NCBI GenBank assembly: GCA_949987565.1
Contig: OX465107.1
Location: 10,793,721-10,857,720 of the forward strand
Direction: 5' to 3'
Length of the DNA: 64,000 nucleotides
Source of the DNA: Luidia sarsii
Lineage: Eukaryota; Echinodermata; Asteroidea; Paxillosida; Luidiidae
Part shown: one piece after another, positions 9,911 through 21,835 of the stretch
Position numbering within the stretch: the stretch's first letter is position 1
Layout: every line of letters starts with the position of its first letter
The notes under the pieces: model-generated
Told to the model about the DNA's origin: nothing
Databases searched by the model: none
The model's input: only the letters and a program-made list of their open reading frames with translations
Made by a program: the position numbers and the translations under genes

Positions 9911-11489
9911 GCGGGCCCTGCCGGTTGCTATGCGTCCCCCTAAGCCACTAACAATATTTGTAATGCACCATCTATGGGGCCACGCGCACATTGCGCATAC
10001 ACGCGCGCGGGTCTAAATACTTTCGTTACCAACTGTACATCACGGATTCAGTTTCTGCCAACCGCCGGCTTGCAAACTATGGTCGGCCGTAACAAAAATC
10101 TAAACGACCATAAGAATACTCAGCGATCTTCACAAATCATACCCAACACAAAATGCAGATTGTTGAATTTAATTTTGGCTACAATCGATGTCAATTGTCC
10201 ATTATTGAAGCTGACGGCCGCCGCGTACCAAATGTACGTCAATGGCTGCAAACGAAAGAAAGGTCTAAAATCTTTTGCGGACGTGTCAGAAATCACAAGA
10301 GGCAATCATCCAATCATTTTTTTACGAGTGGTATGGCAATCGTTGGCGTATGGGTTTTCCACGTACATTTTTAAGCCTTAGGTTGCATATTGTGCTTTCT
10401 TCGCAGATCGTTCACGCATCATTGAAAAGCCTTGGCGTTGCTCACAAAGCACTACACATTGGCAAGGACCAGAGTTTCAACCGCAAGCTCTGAGCATGGA
10501 GCAAGAATAGGGCTCCTCAAGTCCTGGAGGTGCTCACAAAGACAAACTTAAAAGCAACTGCCGGTGCTCTGGATTAATCTTGGGTTGAAGGAGGGGGGGG
10601 GATTCCGTTAACTGAAGTTTCCATTCCCGCTCCACAAACGGCAATTGCCCATGTGATCATGCCCCCCTAAGAAAAAGACAACCATTTATCTTGTTGGCGT
10701 ACGTTTTTTTCCCCCGTACATTTAGGCCTTAGGTCGCAAATTGTTGTGCTTTCTTCGCAGATCGTTCGCGCCCTGTCTCCCCCAACTCTCTCCCCACCCC
10801 CGATCGATTGCCGCTGAAATGAGCGAATCGGCAGTAATCTTCCCGAAAGAAATGACGTCCGGGACCGGTAGTTTCTCCTTTGATGGATGGCTGCTGGATT
10901 TTGCGAATCTTCGAAAAGGAAATGACCCCCCAGACCAGTACGGAGTAGTTTCTCCCTTGGTTTATGGCCGCTGGTCTTCGCGAGTCTTCGCGGAGAAGAC
11001 GACTCCCCAGACTGGTAATTATTTTCCCCTCTGACCTATGGACGCTGAAGTCGCGAATGGTTGGTTCTCTGCGCGAAGGAAATGACTCCCCGGACTGGTA
11101 AGTATAAGAAATTGCGGACGTCTTCGCGAAGAATCATTCGCACCAAATTGGTCGCGAATGGTGATAATAATTTTGATCAGTACTGTAGTCTGGGCAGTTG
11201 GGCAGTGATCTGCCTTATCAGTGCCTGCATGCATGAAGGCTGCTGTCCCAGCAACCCAGGGATTATGGTCCAAGGTTCAAAACAACTGGCAAACACAAAG
11301 ATAAAAGCTTGCAGGAAGTTTGTTGACTCCAGACTATAAAGAGGAGGGGGCAATCAGTATTGTATGGATGTACATTTTGTGATTGTGATAAAGATCCAGG
11401 TTAGACTCCAGGCAGTCAAATTCTTTGGACGTTTTGCTAAAAATCCATACAATTTGTTTTCAAACATAGATAAAAGTTTAAATATTGAA
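9911..11489. other. Unassigned DNA with direct repeats
   Basis: No gene recognised. A segment of about 77 bp beginning GTTGGCGTA and ending CTTCGCAGATCGTTC is present at 10335-10411 and again at 10693-10770. From about 10840 to 11105 there are three diverged units built on GGAAATGAC(T/C)CCC, AGAC(C/T) and GGT. ORFs at 10153-10374 and 10741-11034 have no recognisable domain, and the latter follows the repeat period. Confidence 0.5.
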
Positions 11490-11565
11490 AAATGGGAAAG
11501 AAAACTGATAACTGGACCGGGATTTGAACCAGAAACCCCTGATTTTGCATAGAGAGATTTCTGGT
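11490..11565 (-). repeat. Possible tRNA-like B-box relic
   Basis: On the minus strand GGTTCAAATCCCGGTCCAGT resembles the T-arm/B-box of a tRNA-derived promoter. No complete cloverleaf was traced, so a SINE relic is only a possibility. Confidence 0.2.
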
Positions 11566-11679
11566 TAAAATCTTGGTCCAGTCAGTTGGGCTTTTCTGCC
11601 CCAAGATCTTTGGATTCAAAGTAATGTCACTTGACAATGCTTAAAAATTTAGTGTCAAATTCCAAAGGTAAATTACAGT

Positions 11680-13957
11680 AGTGCTTAAAAGTAAGTACCC
11701 ATAAACGAGCGAGCGAGTACGAGAGGATACGAGGGGATACGAGCGCTGTCGAGGGCCTCGTAAACGCTCGAGCGCACTCGAACAAACTCGCCAGCACTCG
11801 CAGGCGCTCGTAAGCCCTCGCTCGAACTCGCTCGAAAGCAGCCTGCGAGCGCTTGCGAGTATTCACTGACCCGCGACCGTCCAGTTGGGCTCGCCGTGAA
11901 CAAAGATTGAGCGGACGAACTACAGATGCACGACAAACTACAGACCAACTCAAACGGAGCGCTGTCACTGCCCCCACGTTTATGTGACATTTGCGTTGGT
12001 AGTTTCATTGTAGGCCTACTTGTTGAATTGATTATTTACGTTGGGTTCATGTGATCGTCTTGAACGTTAATTTACTGTTACTGATGTTTTGCACGTTATT
12101 TATACAATCATTAAATGAAATGCCTCTGATGAGTTGATGGCGATTATTTATAGTGGGTTGTTCAGCGACGTCGAATTTGTTCGGACGAGCTCGCATGTGG
12201 AATTTCTCAACATTATACTGAAACAATTTTGACAAAACTCGATATCCAACATGGTATTATTACCTTACATAATTTTTGTTGAATATCTTATCTCTCGTTT
12301 GTGAGTTTCAATCCAATACAATCAAGTTACGGAGTAAGAAAAAGCGAAAAGGTCCCGAATTTATGGGTCTCCACTCCCGAGGGCGACCGGCCCGGTAAAA
12401 ATACCATGTCGAGCTCCGCAAGGCTCCCTATGCGGAAGCGGCTGCACGTGTTGCGAAGACCGTACCATTGTGAAAATACAGGGTAGGAAGGGGGGGTTAA
12501 TGGCTTACATTTTAAGGGGTAAAAAAAAATAATCGGCCGAAAACCCCGACAAAGGGAACCTTTTAGTGGCATATTTTACGACATCTGTCTTGTATTTCTT
12601 GTTCGTTTAGGTTTTGATATTGAAAAGTAAAATTTTATCTTTCGATTTATGTGATTGTTTTAACGGAAGTCGTGCGCACATCTCTTTTAAAATGGTGTGT
12701 TCCAAGCTGACTCCTGCAGACTTTGACATCCGGGAAATTTACGCCAAAGTTCCCAGTACCATTGTGCGCTTAACGGATACACCCTGTATCAGGGAACTGA
12801 CTGCGTTGTTTTTTGATATGCTTTGACATGACAAGCGGTTGATAATCGCCCGCAAAATATCGACAGGAAAGCCTTGGCACCCACCTACTATACGATGTAC
12901 TCGCTACCGCCTAGGTGCCCGCCCCATAGGCAAGAACTCCCAAATCAGTGGGTCAAATGTTGGCCGAGTTGTCCAAATTTTAGATTACCGCCCCTATAGG
13001 AAGTTGTCCTATATAGTGTGTGTAGGACATGGCCCATCCAGCCTGACTATCACACCTCTGATTATAAATGATGTCCGAAAGAAAATAATTAAACCCAAGA
13101 ATATTATTAAGTCATAGGCCTATATAATTTCACATGCATTAGAAATCAAGTAATATCCTGATATTTTTTAAAAGTTGGCATTTATATTCGGAAAACAAAA
13201 GACTTAATAATGTATATATTCACAGAGAAAACGAATTGTGACGAAAAGTGTAGGCACATTCCTACTCCCAGACACCCTAAAAAAGCAAAATAAAAATCCT
13301 CACGAAATTAATCCGACCTGGACTGGGGACGTCCACGCACGCACTTCTTGCAAAATAGAAATCCTTTTCAAAAAAACATTTATTCAACGCCAGAGTTATT
13401 TGAAGAAAATTGAAAATGGTTTTCATTTTCAAATTTGTCTTGCTTTCCATGAAAAAGTGAATCGAATTTTGCGATGCAAATCCAGCTATTTCACGTACAC
13501 ATGGAAGCCGGCTAAAACGAAATAGGGAAACATGTTTTATATCGACCGAGACCTACATGAAACTACAAAAAAATGCTACTTAAAAAGTCCCTCAGGAAAG
13601 CAATTTACAGCCCTATAGTGCAAGCTAAAACCTTAACAAAAGACCTGGACTGGGGACGTCCACGCACGCACTCCTTGCCGGTGTTCTTTATAAGCCTTTG
13701 CGGTCGCCGGTCCCAATGAGGAGCGGGCGCTCACACAGTGGGCTGCCCAGCGTATTCGCAAACAGGCACCTTTCAAGAATGCGAGTGAGGTCAGTGGATA
13801 TGCTTCCAGGATAGTCCTCGCAAACGCTCGTTGTTGATGAGCCGCCCTCCACTCTTCGAGTGTTTACGAGGCCGCTCGATATCCCTCGCTGCCGCTCGCA
13901 GTTTTGTCGAGTGCTAGCGAGTATTAACGAGTTTGAGGGATACTTACTTTTAAGCAT
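11680..13957. mobile_element. TIR-bounded element with CTCG/CGAG-rich subterminal regions
   Basis: The left end TGCTTAAAAGTAAGTACCC (about 11680) is mirrored at the right end (about 13938-13957). Both inner flanks are packed with CTCG and CGAG words in degenerate repeats (11700-11875 and about 13800-13945), like subterminal transposase-binding arrays. The segment CTGGACTGGGGACGTCCACG occurs at 13318 and again at 13647, with about 35 bp matching. The interior shows no recognisable transposase. Target duplication not resolved. Confidence 0.5.
12692..12826 (+). CDS. Small orphan ORF inside the TIR element
   Basis: ATG at 12692 opens a 44-residue frame beginning MVCSKLTPADFDIREIYAKV and ending ELTALFFDML. 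Its amino-acid composition is protein-like rather than repeat-like, but I recognise no family. It may be a fragment of an element-borne gene or chance. Confidence 0.12.
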   Translation: MVCSKLTPADFDIREIYAKVPSTIVRLTDTPCIRELTALFFDML

Positions 13958-14241
13958 GGGTGTATGACTTGGCATGTAGAAAAAATGTGATAACATTTCA
14001 CCACAGCATAGGTGTGGATGATAAGGTATTCAAATGTTAATAAAATACCATTCTGAGTGGGAAAACATTGAACTGTTGGCTTGGGCATAAGCTACATGTA
14101 ACCTTTTTACCTAATTTCAAATTACAAAATTCACAGATCAATGAACTGAATGCAGTATAGGCTAACATTTACATCACTTGAAACTTTATATATTCTACAT
14201 GTACTCAGTACTGGTGGCATGAAAATTTCATATGGACAAAC

Positions 14242-14367
14242 CTTGACATATGTCATCACATAGAAGTTGGTGCCAATAACAGATGGATCATCACAATAAG
14301 CTAGCGGGACGGGGACTGGAAAATTTGCCCCATGCAAAACTTGCTGCAGATGAAATTCTCGACCAAC
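14242..14367 (-). CDS. ACAD10/ACAD11-like gene, internal exon (phosphotransferase-like domain)
   Basis: A 126-bp exon on the minus strand. It is preceded by a pyrimidine-rich acceptor (TTTTCTTTTCTTTGGTCATTGGTTAG) and followed by the donor AAG|GTTTGT. It encodes exactly 42 codons in phase 0, starting VGREFHLQQVLHGANFPVPV and continuing with CDDPSVIGTNFYVMTYVK. The pattern REF..Q, then FPVPVPLAYC-D-SVIG--FYVM-Y, is what I know from the aminoglycoside-phosphotransferase-like N-terminal domain of acyl-CoA dehydrogenase family members 10 and 11, where the VIG/FYVM segment forms the inter-lobe hinge. The upstream exon at 15868-15967 ends in the compatible phase. The flanking exon downstream was not found before the TIR element at 13957, so the rest of the gene lies across that insertion or is lost. 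A bacterial-type APH-domain protein is a less likely alternative. Confidence 0.8.
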
Positions 14368-15867
14368 CTAACCAATGACCAAAGAAAAGAAAATCGTCAT
14401 CACCATTAAGTTGCTCAAAATTGTAATATAGGTTTTCCTGGCCAATTTCAGCAAAGAAGCATTCACTTTAGCACGAGGCACGATTAAATTCGTTTTAACA
14501 TGAATGCCCGTCCCTATGGCCGTTTGAAATTAAAACTAAGTCACTCGAATTTGTTATTGAAGCATTATTACCACGAATACAGTTTTTCTTGTTCAGATAG
14601 TCCTGTCATGCATTCAAAATCGTCAAAGGGCTTAAACAGAGATCTGACTAGCATTCTCTTATCACACATGTGAATTCAAATTCATTGCTATAGGTGTGTG
14701 TATGTGTTGACTTACATTTGTCTATAATTTAATAAGAACTAGTCTTTCTTGAAATTCTATTTCTATGGGTGCATTGGCTTTGTAGGCTTACTTCTCAGAT
14801 AATAAGAATTAACGCTGAAATGGTGACATGTGGTCCTTACAGAAAAGTGTAACATCAAGATAGGCCTACAAAAATACCCCTATGCGTTTTGCCATTTTTT
14901 AGTGAAAGTTTAAACACAAAGAATGCTGCCTACACTCAATTCAAAGTAGTGTCCAGGAGTGAGGTATTGGCATAAAGTTGGTGATAAGGTTATCTGCAAG
15001 TACCGGTATGGATCTTGAAGAACAACTCACTTTCACAAAAAATATACCCCAGAATACTTGGTTAACTCATGTAACATCTAAACTGAATAGAGTGACTGAA
15101 AACGAAAACGAAAAGCACGCGTAGACAAAAGACCATGCACGCGTCCGTGGCTTTTTATTTGATTGCCCAATCGTCAAACGACCGAAAAGATACAACTGTT
15201 GAAAGGTGGAAGTGTGGTCTTGAATGTCTATAAACGAAATAGAACGCCTAAAACATTTGAACGCCTGAAACAATTTGCTGAAATTGGACAGGAAAACCTA
15301 TAAATTTGTCATTTACACACACACACCCCCAAACATACCTGAATCCGTGTCCTTGTGGAGACATTGCTTTGTTCCTGTGCACTTTACCACCCAGTGAGAA
15401 ACTATTTTTTTTTAAATGCTCCCATTTCAACCACATTCACTTTCCTGGTAGAAATTTGGAGCTTATGTCCCTTTCATATAATACTTTTTGTATACAAATA
15501 CAATTTACATACAAATACAATTTGCAATGGATTCTTACCCATCACAAATTTCCCATTTTTGAGTTATTTTTGAGTTATTTTGAGTTATTTTTTTTGAGTC
15601 AGTTTCGTGAAAACCTTGTGGAGACCAATACACCTTTACAATTTCCCTGTGGAGACCTATTCAACCTATTATCTTAGGTCTCCACAGAAATTAGGGGGAA
15701 AAATGGTTTAAAGGCACTAGATCCCTGCCCACACACACACTCACACACAGTTTTTAAAACTGAAATATATTATTTGGTAATCTGATTAAGAATGGAAATT
15801 TAACATGCCAATATATTGCTTATGGAAATGATTGCGTAAAATCTTGAGATCCCACATTGAACTTTAC
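14368..15867 (-). other. Intron of the ACAD10/11-like gene
   Basis: About 1.5 kb between two phase-compatible exons. It holds CA-rich stretches (about 15313-15330 and 15723-15748), TTTTTGAGTTATT tandem units (about 15555-15598), and a duplicated GTGGAGACC word (15617, 15650) with an inverted partner. A GGATTCAG|GTATGT donor-like site on the minus strand near 15337-15345 has no convincing partner and lies out of order for this gene, so I did not annotate it as an exon. Confidence 0.6.
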
Positions 15868-15967
15868 CTGATGGGCGCCTTTCAGCAGTGTACCAGGTGG
15901 CTTCTTACGCATCACACACTCAAAGCCATCTTTGGATAAGAAAAACGTAGGGTTGGACTGCCCAGAC
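15868..15967 (-). CDS. ACAD10/ACAD11-like gene, internal exon (N-lobe of phosphotransferase-like domain)
   Basis: A 100-bp minus-strand exon. The acceptor is TTATTTGTTGCAG| and the donor is CATCAG|GTAAAG. One base completes a split codon, followed by 33 codons: SGQSNPTFFLSKDGFECVMR and then KKPPGTLLKGAHQ. The order GQSNPT(F/Y), then the strand carrying V(M/L)RKKPPG, is the ATP-binding N-lobe pattern of the choline-kinase/APH-like domain of ACAD10 and ACAD11, which act upstream of the dehydrogenase domain in catabolism of 4-hydroxy acids. It joins in phase 0 to the exon at 14242-14367. The 5' exons were not located; a LINE occupies the upstream side. Both exons look intact and lack stop codons, so the gene may be alive. 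Confidence 0.85.
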
Positions 15968-16129
15968 CTGCAACAAATAAGTTACTTGTTATTAACCCTC
16001 AAAGAGCCGGGCTATTTTGACCATCTCACAGGCGGGGGGGTGGGGGGGGGGGATTTTACGTTTAATGATGGATTCAAATTAGTGCTGCGACATCCCGGTT
16101 ATAGCATCTTTTGCTATCTATATAATTTG

Positions 16130-16630
16130 TAAACTGAATCAATATCTTGACCGTAAGTCGGCAGAACGATTGGTCCAAGCGTTTGTGTCTTCCCGTCTTG
16201 ACTACTGTAATAGTCTTCTTTACGGCTTCCAGACACCGAGATCAGTAAGTTGCAACGCGTGCAAAACTCTGCAGCCCGACTGGTGACTCGTAGTAAGAAA
16301 CAAGATCATATTCAGCCTGTTCTCCGTGAGCTGCACTGGTTACCAGTTCGGCAGAGTATTTGGTATAAGATCGCACTTTTGACGTACAAGGCACTCCATA
16401 ACATGGCACCCACATATATCTCTGAACTTATACATAGACCTAATCGTGCGCTCCGTTCCTCATCTCAACTCTTTCTCAGTCGTCCAAAATTGAGTTGAAC
16501 GAGTTTCTACGGTGATAGGTCGTTTGCAGAATCATCTGTGACAGTCTGGAACACTCTGCCAGCAGATATTCGATCTACCATGTCCCTTGATCAGTTTAAG
16601 AAAGTTTTAAAAACCCATCTATTTTTGTAA
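16130..16630 (+). pseudogene. L2/CR1-type LINE reverse transcriptase, C-terminal region
   Basis: The frame contains AERLVQAFVSSRLDYCNSLL, then LQRVQNSAARLVTRS, LRELHWLPVRQSIWYKIALL, TYKALHNMAPTYISEL, WNTLPADIRSTMSL and finally FKKVLKTHLFL before a stop at 16629. This order (SRLDYCNSLLYG, QNSAARL, LHWLP, LTYKALH, WNxLP, FKxxLKTHLF) is the C-terminal domain of L2/CR1-group LINEs. One or two frame changes occur (near 16230 and 16497). The element is 5'-truncated, as is usual for LINEs. It lies in the same region as the ACAD-like exons, in antisense. Confidence 0.9.
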
Positions 16631-17323
16631 TCATCATTTAGGAAATAGTGCAACGTCACAGTTTCTTGTCACTTATGTATTTTTTTAATGTGCTTTTTTT
16701 TAAATTTCTGTAATGTTTTTTTAAAAAAGGGCATTGTCAGAGCCTGGTGCTACTAATATAATTTTTTAATACTTATAATGTAATTTTAATACTAAAGTAA
16801 TTTTTAATATGCATTCTTAAATTGTATAGTATATAATTGTATAATCTTTTTCCCCCACTGTCTGGTTAATATCGAATTATTTCTGTTGACGATCTGTCGA
16901 TTTTTAATTCAATTGTCTGCTAGTTCTATGTTATGTATTCTTTGTCTTTTGGTTGTTTTCTAATTATGTGCCATTTTCATGAGTTTTGTTAAGATGTATT
17001 TGATGCGCAGGTGGTGGGTTGTATATTAATTGCAATATCCTTTCGTGGTATATTTGTCAATATATTTATTTGACTTTAGTCAATTGTTCCGGCCTGCTTA
17101 TTTGAAATGTCGCTGCTTAATGCTGTCTGTAGAGCAACCTGGACTTTACAATATTTTACCATGTAGCAGAGTTGTATCATTGTATTTAAATGCAAATTAG
17201 GTTTACTTATTTAAACAAATCTTATGTGTATATTTTCAAATTCATGTGCAGCGTCTTGCGATTTATAATTAATATAAGGCGCTATATAAATTCAAATTAT
17301 TATTATTATTATTATTATTTTCA
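16631..17323 (+). mobile_element. 3' untranslated tail of the LINE
   Basis: AT-rich untranslated region after the LINE stop, ending AAGGCGCTATATAAATTCAA followed by (ATT)n to about 17323. A GGCGCTATATAAAT hairpin-type end with a short tandem tail is characteristic of L2/CR1-clade LINE 3' ends. No intact downstream target duplication was fixed. Confidence 0.8.
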
Positions 17324-18550
17324 ATAAACTACCGAAGCTGTGATTTGTCTTATGATTTTACTCTCTGAAATTTGTTTGCACTGGTCATTCAATACCCTTT
17401 TGATCACTTTTGTAATGTCACTAAGATCAATATTCATGAGGCAAGCTTGAAGGGAATGTCCCACACATGCCCGATAGATGTTCAGCTGCGTTTGGATTTA
17501 TATTTTCACAAGGAGTAAAATCACCATCGTCATCACGGCAACAAATTGACGATAAAAGAGTTCGACTCCGACGACCGACCCCTTAAGTACGTGTCACGAT
17601 GGGTCTTGCCAACCAATAGGCTTGGTCGTTGTTCGGTCGTTTTGCGCTGTCCAATCATCAAGTTGTTTATACGGCAAGACGTGGGAAACCTATTCTTGCC
17701 AGGCACCGATGCGTCAGGGCACGCATGGATGCTACCTAATACAGTGGCGGGAGATTTGAATATGTAAGGCATTAGTAAAATGCCAGCAAAGCATGGAAGG
17801 AAAATACATCCTCCATAGCAGATCAAAGCTGTGTGCTGTCAATTCCCCCAGAAATCCCATCATAAAATTTCTCTTGAGTACATGTACATGTAGTACGAAC
17901 GAAACCCCGGCTGGTATGCAACCATGGAAAGGAAAGCTGCATGATGGGACAAATCTGCACCAGTCTGCACTCATTTGCCCCCCTTTTCTTGCAGTTACAT
18001 GTATGACAGTTTGAAAATTTAAGGTTTCACAAAATTAAGGTGGATTTTGAGGAGGATCCTGGGACTAATTATTCATAAAATTGAATAACAACACAGAATA
18101 GTCGTCGATAGCATTGAGGGCACCCTTTAAAAATCCAGCGAAATCTTTTCGTTTCTTACAAATCGGTGCAAAAGCCATGAGGTTTTTTTGCCTTTTTCTC
18201 CTTTCTCAGAAACCATTTAAGCTAAAACCTTCACAGGATAGTATTGGGCCTTTAATCACCAGTTTCGTGGAACAGACATGATATTTTTTGGGGGGTGCTG
18301 CTGCTCATTTTCATTTTCATTTCGAAAAGAAAAATTTACGCAAGAAAACTGAGAATGAAGGATTACACTTATTAACAGTTATTTTGAATTGAATGATCAC
18401 ATTCTATATTACTTTTAGTACAGGTACATGTACTTCAACTTTAGAATTACTTCACCGTGGGGTTACCATTTGTCACTTCCCCTTGCACAGTAGAATCACT
18501 TTGCGAATCAAATTTATATAAAGCTGTTTTCTCAATTCATTACATACTGT
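17324..18550. other. Unassigned DNA
   Basis: No recognisable domain. On the minus strand, about 17340-17500 reads as an open stretch containing NIYRACVGHSLQACLMNIDL, which could be an exon fragment, but no good acceptor was seen. ORFs at 17533-17826 and 17793-18014 have no recognisable content. Confidence 0.4.
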
Positions 18551-18556
18551 AGTTTA

Positions 18557-19754
18557 CCGTAAAATCCTGGGTATAATGCGCACTTTTTTTCACCGCAGTA
18601 GAGATCAAAAGTTGGGGGTGCGCATTATACACTGGTACAACAATGTCCTGCCAGTATGGGTTTCAGTCATCAAACAGAAGCTGACCTTACATTGTATAAC
18701 ATTTTAACAATGGGGCTGTCAATCATTGTCCCCACGGGTTTTTTTTTCCCCCACGAGGTTACTTGGGCTCAAACTGATTTTTTTTTGTATTAGGAGGGCG
18801 ATCCTCCCATGATCGACCTTCCCATATTTTTTTTAAACGAAACAAATTGAGGCATCTCTGTGAAGTGTGAAGCCACCATGGATGTGCATTTTGTTCAGTC
18901 TGGACACTTTTTATGGAAACCGATGTATTGTTACATCGTATCACATTTTTTTTAAATTGGAGCTGTTGACCATCCTCCCCAATGCAAACTCTCCGGTTTT
19001 TCCCCACTGCGAGGGACGTAACTTGGGCTCAAAATTAAAATAGATGTTTTTATTCGGAGAGCGATCATCCTTCCTGCTGTGAGATTTTCAAGTTTTCCAT
19101 GCTTGGTTTTTTCCCACAGCAAGGTAACTTGGGCTCAAATGGATGTTTTTATTCGGAGAGCGATCATCCTTCCCGCTTTGAGATTTTCAAGTTTTCCGTG
19201 CTTGGTTTTTCCCACGGCGAGGTAACTTGGGCTCAAATTGATGTTTTTATTCGGAGAACGATCATCCTTCCCACTGGGGTTTTTAAGTTTTCCGTGTTTG
19301 ATTTTTCCCACGGCGAGGTAACTTGGGCTCAAATGGATGTTTTCATTGGGAGGGCGATCATCCCTTCCCACTGTGGAAGATTTTTTTCAGTCAATAGACA
19401 TAGTTTTTTTTTAAGGGAAGCCGACCTTACATTGTATCACATTTCAACAATGGAGCTTTCATTCATCATCCCCACCACAAACTCTCCCGGGTCATGGCGA
19501 GGTAACTTGGGCTCAAATGGATTTTTTATTCGGAGGGTGAGGGTATGCTCTCTTCTCTCTTTTTTTTCGACTGGGCCAGGCTCGAAATAATGGACTTTTT
19601 TATTCGGAGGGTGATCATCCTTCCCACTGTGGGATGGAAACAACTTTACAATGGACTCTTTTTTTGGACTCGGATTTTTTTTTTTCTCTCGGTGAAGGCG
19701 AAAGTTGGGGGTGCGCATTATACACGGGTGCACATTATACCCGGGATTTTACGG
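18557..19754. mobile_element. TA-flanked MITE (Tc1/mariner-type ends) carrying minisatellite cargo
   Basis: A 27-bp terminal inverted repeat begins CCGTAAAATCCTGGGTATAA on the left (18557) and matches the reverse complement of the right end at 25 of 27 positions. Both ends are flanked by TA (18555-18556 and 19755-19756). An inner GGGGGTGCGCATTATACAC motif is present near both ends (about 18614 and 19708). No transposase ORF is present. TA duplication points to Tc1/mariner/pogo-type mobilisation (inference). Confidence 0.75.
18740..19590. repeat. About 100-bp minisatellite inside the MITE
   Basis: The phrase GAGGTAACTTGGGCTCAAAT, or a close form, recurs near 18757, 19012, 19119, 19218, 19314 and 19497. 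Each is followed by ATTCGGAG(A/G)GCGATCATCC and TTTTCCGTGCTTGGTTTTT. Spacing is close to 100 bp in the central copies. ORFs at 19099-19590 and 19135-19371 are read through the repeat and are not genes. Confidence 0.85.
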
Positions 19755-19984
19755 TATATCAAATCACAACTACATGAGTACAATGTACATTTATACTCAG
19801 ATTCCATAAAAGAACAAACAGGGACAAGTTATTTGATTGAAGGCCACAGCTTTATAACACCTTTATTTACTTTGTGCCGGATACCAAAATATCTGGGCAA
19901 ACCGGACACAACACACCCACCATTTCCAGAGGGATACTCCTGGGGCCAACTCCTTTACTGCTTAAGCAGCGCCGTGAAATTGGC

Positions 19985-20245
19985 CCCTGATCCCATCAGT
20001 ACCAATTAGGGATACACCTGATCCCAACCAACACAAAGGGGTACACCTGACCCCAACCAATACAAAGGGATACACCTGACCCCAACCAACACAAAGGGAT
20101 ACACCTGATCCCAACTAATACAAAGGGATACACCTGATCCCAACTAATACAAAGGGATACATGTGACCCCAACTAATACAAAGGGATACACCCGATCCCA
20201 ACCATTTCCACAGGGACACACCTGATCCCAACCACTCTCACAGGA
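19985..20245. repeat. About 30-bp tandem repeat
   Basis: Unit AAAGGGATACACCTGATCCC followed by AACTAATAC, repeated seven to eight times with few changes, then decaying to CACAGGGACACACCTGATCC near 20210. Confidence 0.9.
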
Positions 20246-21835
20246 ATCCACCCTGATTCCCACAACCGGTCCCCAAACTTGGGACACCCCCCGAACAAAC
20301 CCCAATATTATTGTTTTTTAAGAATTCCAGAAAAACAACAAAAGGATGCTCATGCCTTCATGTTAAGCACCAAGTGACAATGATGCTGCAAAATACAAGC
20401 AGTCACCAATTCTGACCATTGGAACATACGGTCAGAAGTTCATAGCCCGTGTGGGACCTCACGGCACTATTACAACTGCTTGCTACAAATGTACCTCAAA
20501 TACATGTATCATAACATCTCAAACCCGAATTTAATAAACCTTGCTGATAACACACTAAACACTATTTATTTGGGCAACAAACGAACCATTGGCTGTGTGC
20601 ATCCCGTAAAAATTATGCCAAACGCGAAAGCGTCCAAGTCAAACCACAACTGTTAAGAGGAGGAAGCTGGGGTGGCGGTGGGAAAATATTTGATTGAAGC
20701 AATACAAGGTGTTGCCTCTTCAATAGGCTGTGACAAAGTGAAGCCACAAACTGAAGCTCCAAAACATTCCAATCTCCCCAGATACAGCAACAAGCTCTCT
20801 CATTGGCTGCAAGTTCTTCCATCTTTCTCCTGATTGGATGGGGGCTTGCTTCATTTGCATATATTAGCATCTCATTTGCATTGCACACAAAGATTACCTT
20901 ATATGGCAATGAATGATCAGCTCTAGAAGATTCTCACCTACATGTATGTCTATTTTTAGCGGTACCTTCCCTTCAAGCATAGACTTGTAACCAGTCCCCG
21001 AATGACCAAACTAATTTCTATTACTGTTGTGTCACTGAGTATAATTGATTTTATCTTCAATTGATAAAATATGGTAAATCTAAATTGAAACATTTTTGCT
21101 TTTGGTGCTCCTTAAATATTGGGGTTCAAAGACCCAAATGGCCTTGCTATTCTCGCAAAACAATTATTAAGATGAAAATTAGGTATTTTGACCATTGAGA
21201 AGTATGAGCACATTGTAGATCAGAATTTTGACATAACAAACATGCCACTAATGTCTTCAATCAACAGTTCAAGATGAAATCAAAAAGAGTGCTATGAAAT
21301 CAGACACCAGACCACTGAACCTCCCCAGTGACCACCTTTACCATACAGGTACATTGTATACATTTGTATTCCAGACACCAGACACCTCCAGTACCCCCTC
21401 TTCACATGACCTTCAAAATGACCAAAGTGCTTTTCATGTAGTCTACACTACAGCACCTTACAGTCTTAAATGTTAAGCCTAATGGTTCTAAGAATGATTT
21501 GTATAATTTTATAACCAAATGACCTGAATCCTTCAAAATCCTATTTTGGTGTTCGTCCCATGGAACCCCAATCCTACAAAATCATCCTCCATCACATTGG
21601 GCCTATATTAACCTGTATCCTACATTTGCCTACAGTGACAAAAAAAATGCCTTATGCCCTCAATCTTGCAAATTCCTACAATACATCAACTACCATGTGC
21701 CCTCAATCCTTCAAAATCCTATCAGTAGGCCTAGAGAAATAGGGTTCTTTAGGATTTGGGAATGTTAGGGTTTGTCAGACGCCGGGATATCCAGCCAGTG
21801 CCCAAGTCATTTCAGTGCCTAAATGTTTAACAAAT
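20246..21835. other. Unassigned DNA
   Basis: No gene recognised. Short direct repeats of CCTCAATCCTTCAAAATCCT type lie near 21515-21725. The ORF at 20613-20909 (minus) has no recognisable domain. Confidence 0.4.

Noticed and set aside
15306..15436. Extra ACAD-like exon ending MSPQGHGF at a GTATGT donor
   Set aside because: It lies between two exons that already join in phase and shows no similarity to the domain.
19099..19590. 163-codon ORF with repeating HGEVTWAQ(M/I)DVFI
   Set aside because: It is the translation of a 100-bp minisatellite inside a MITE.
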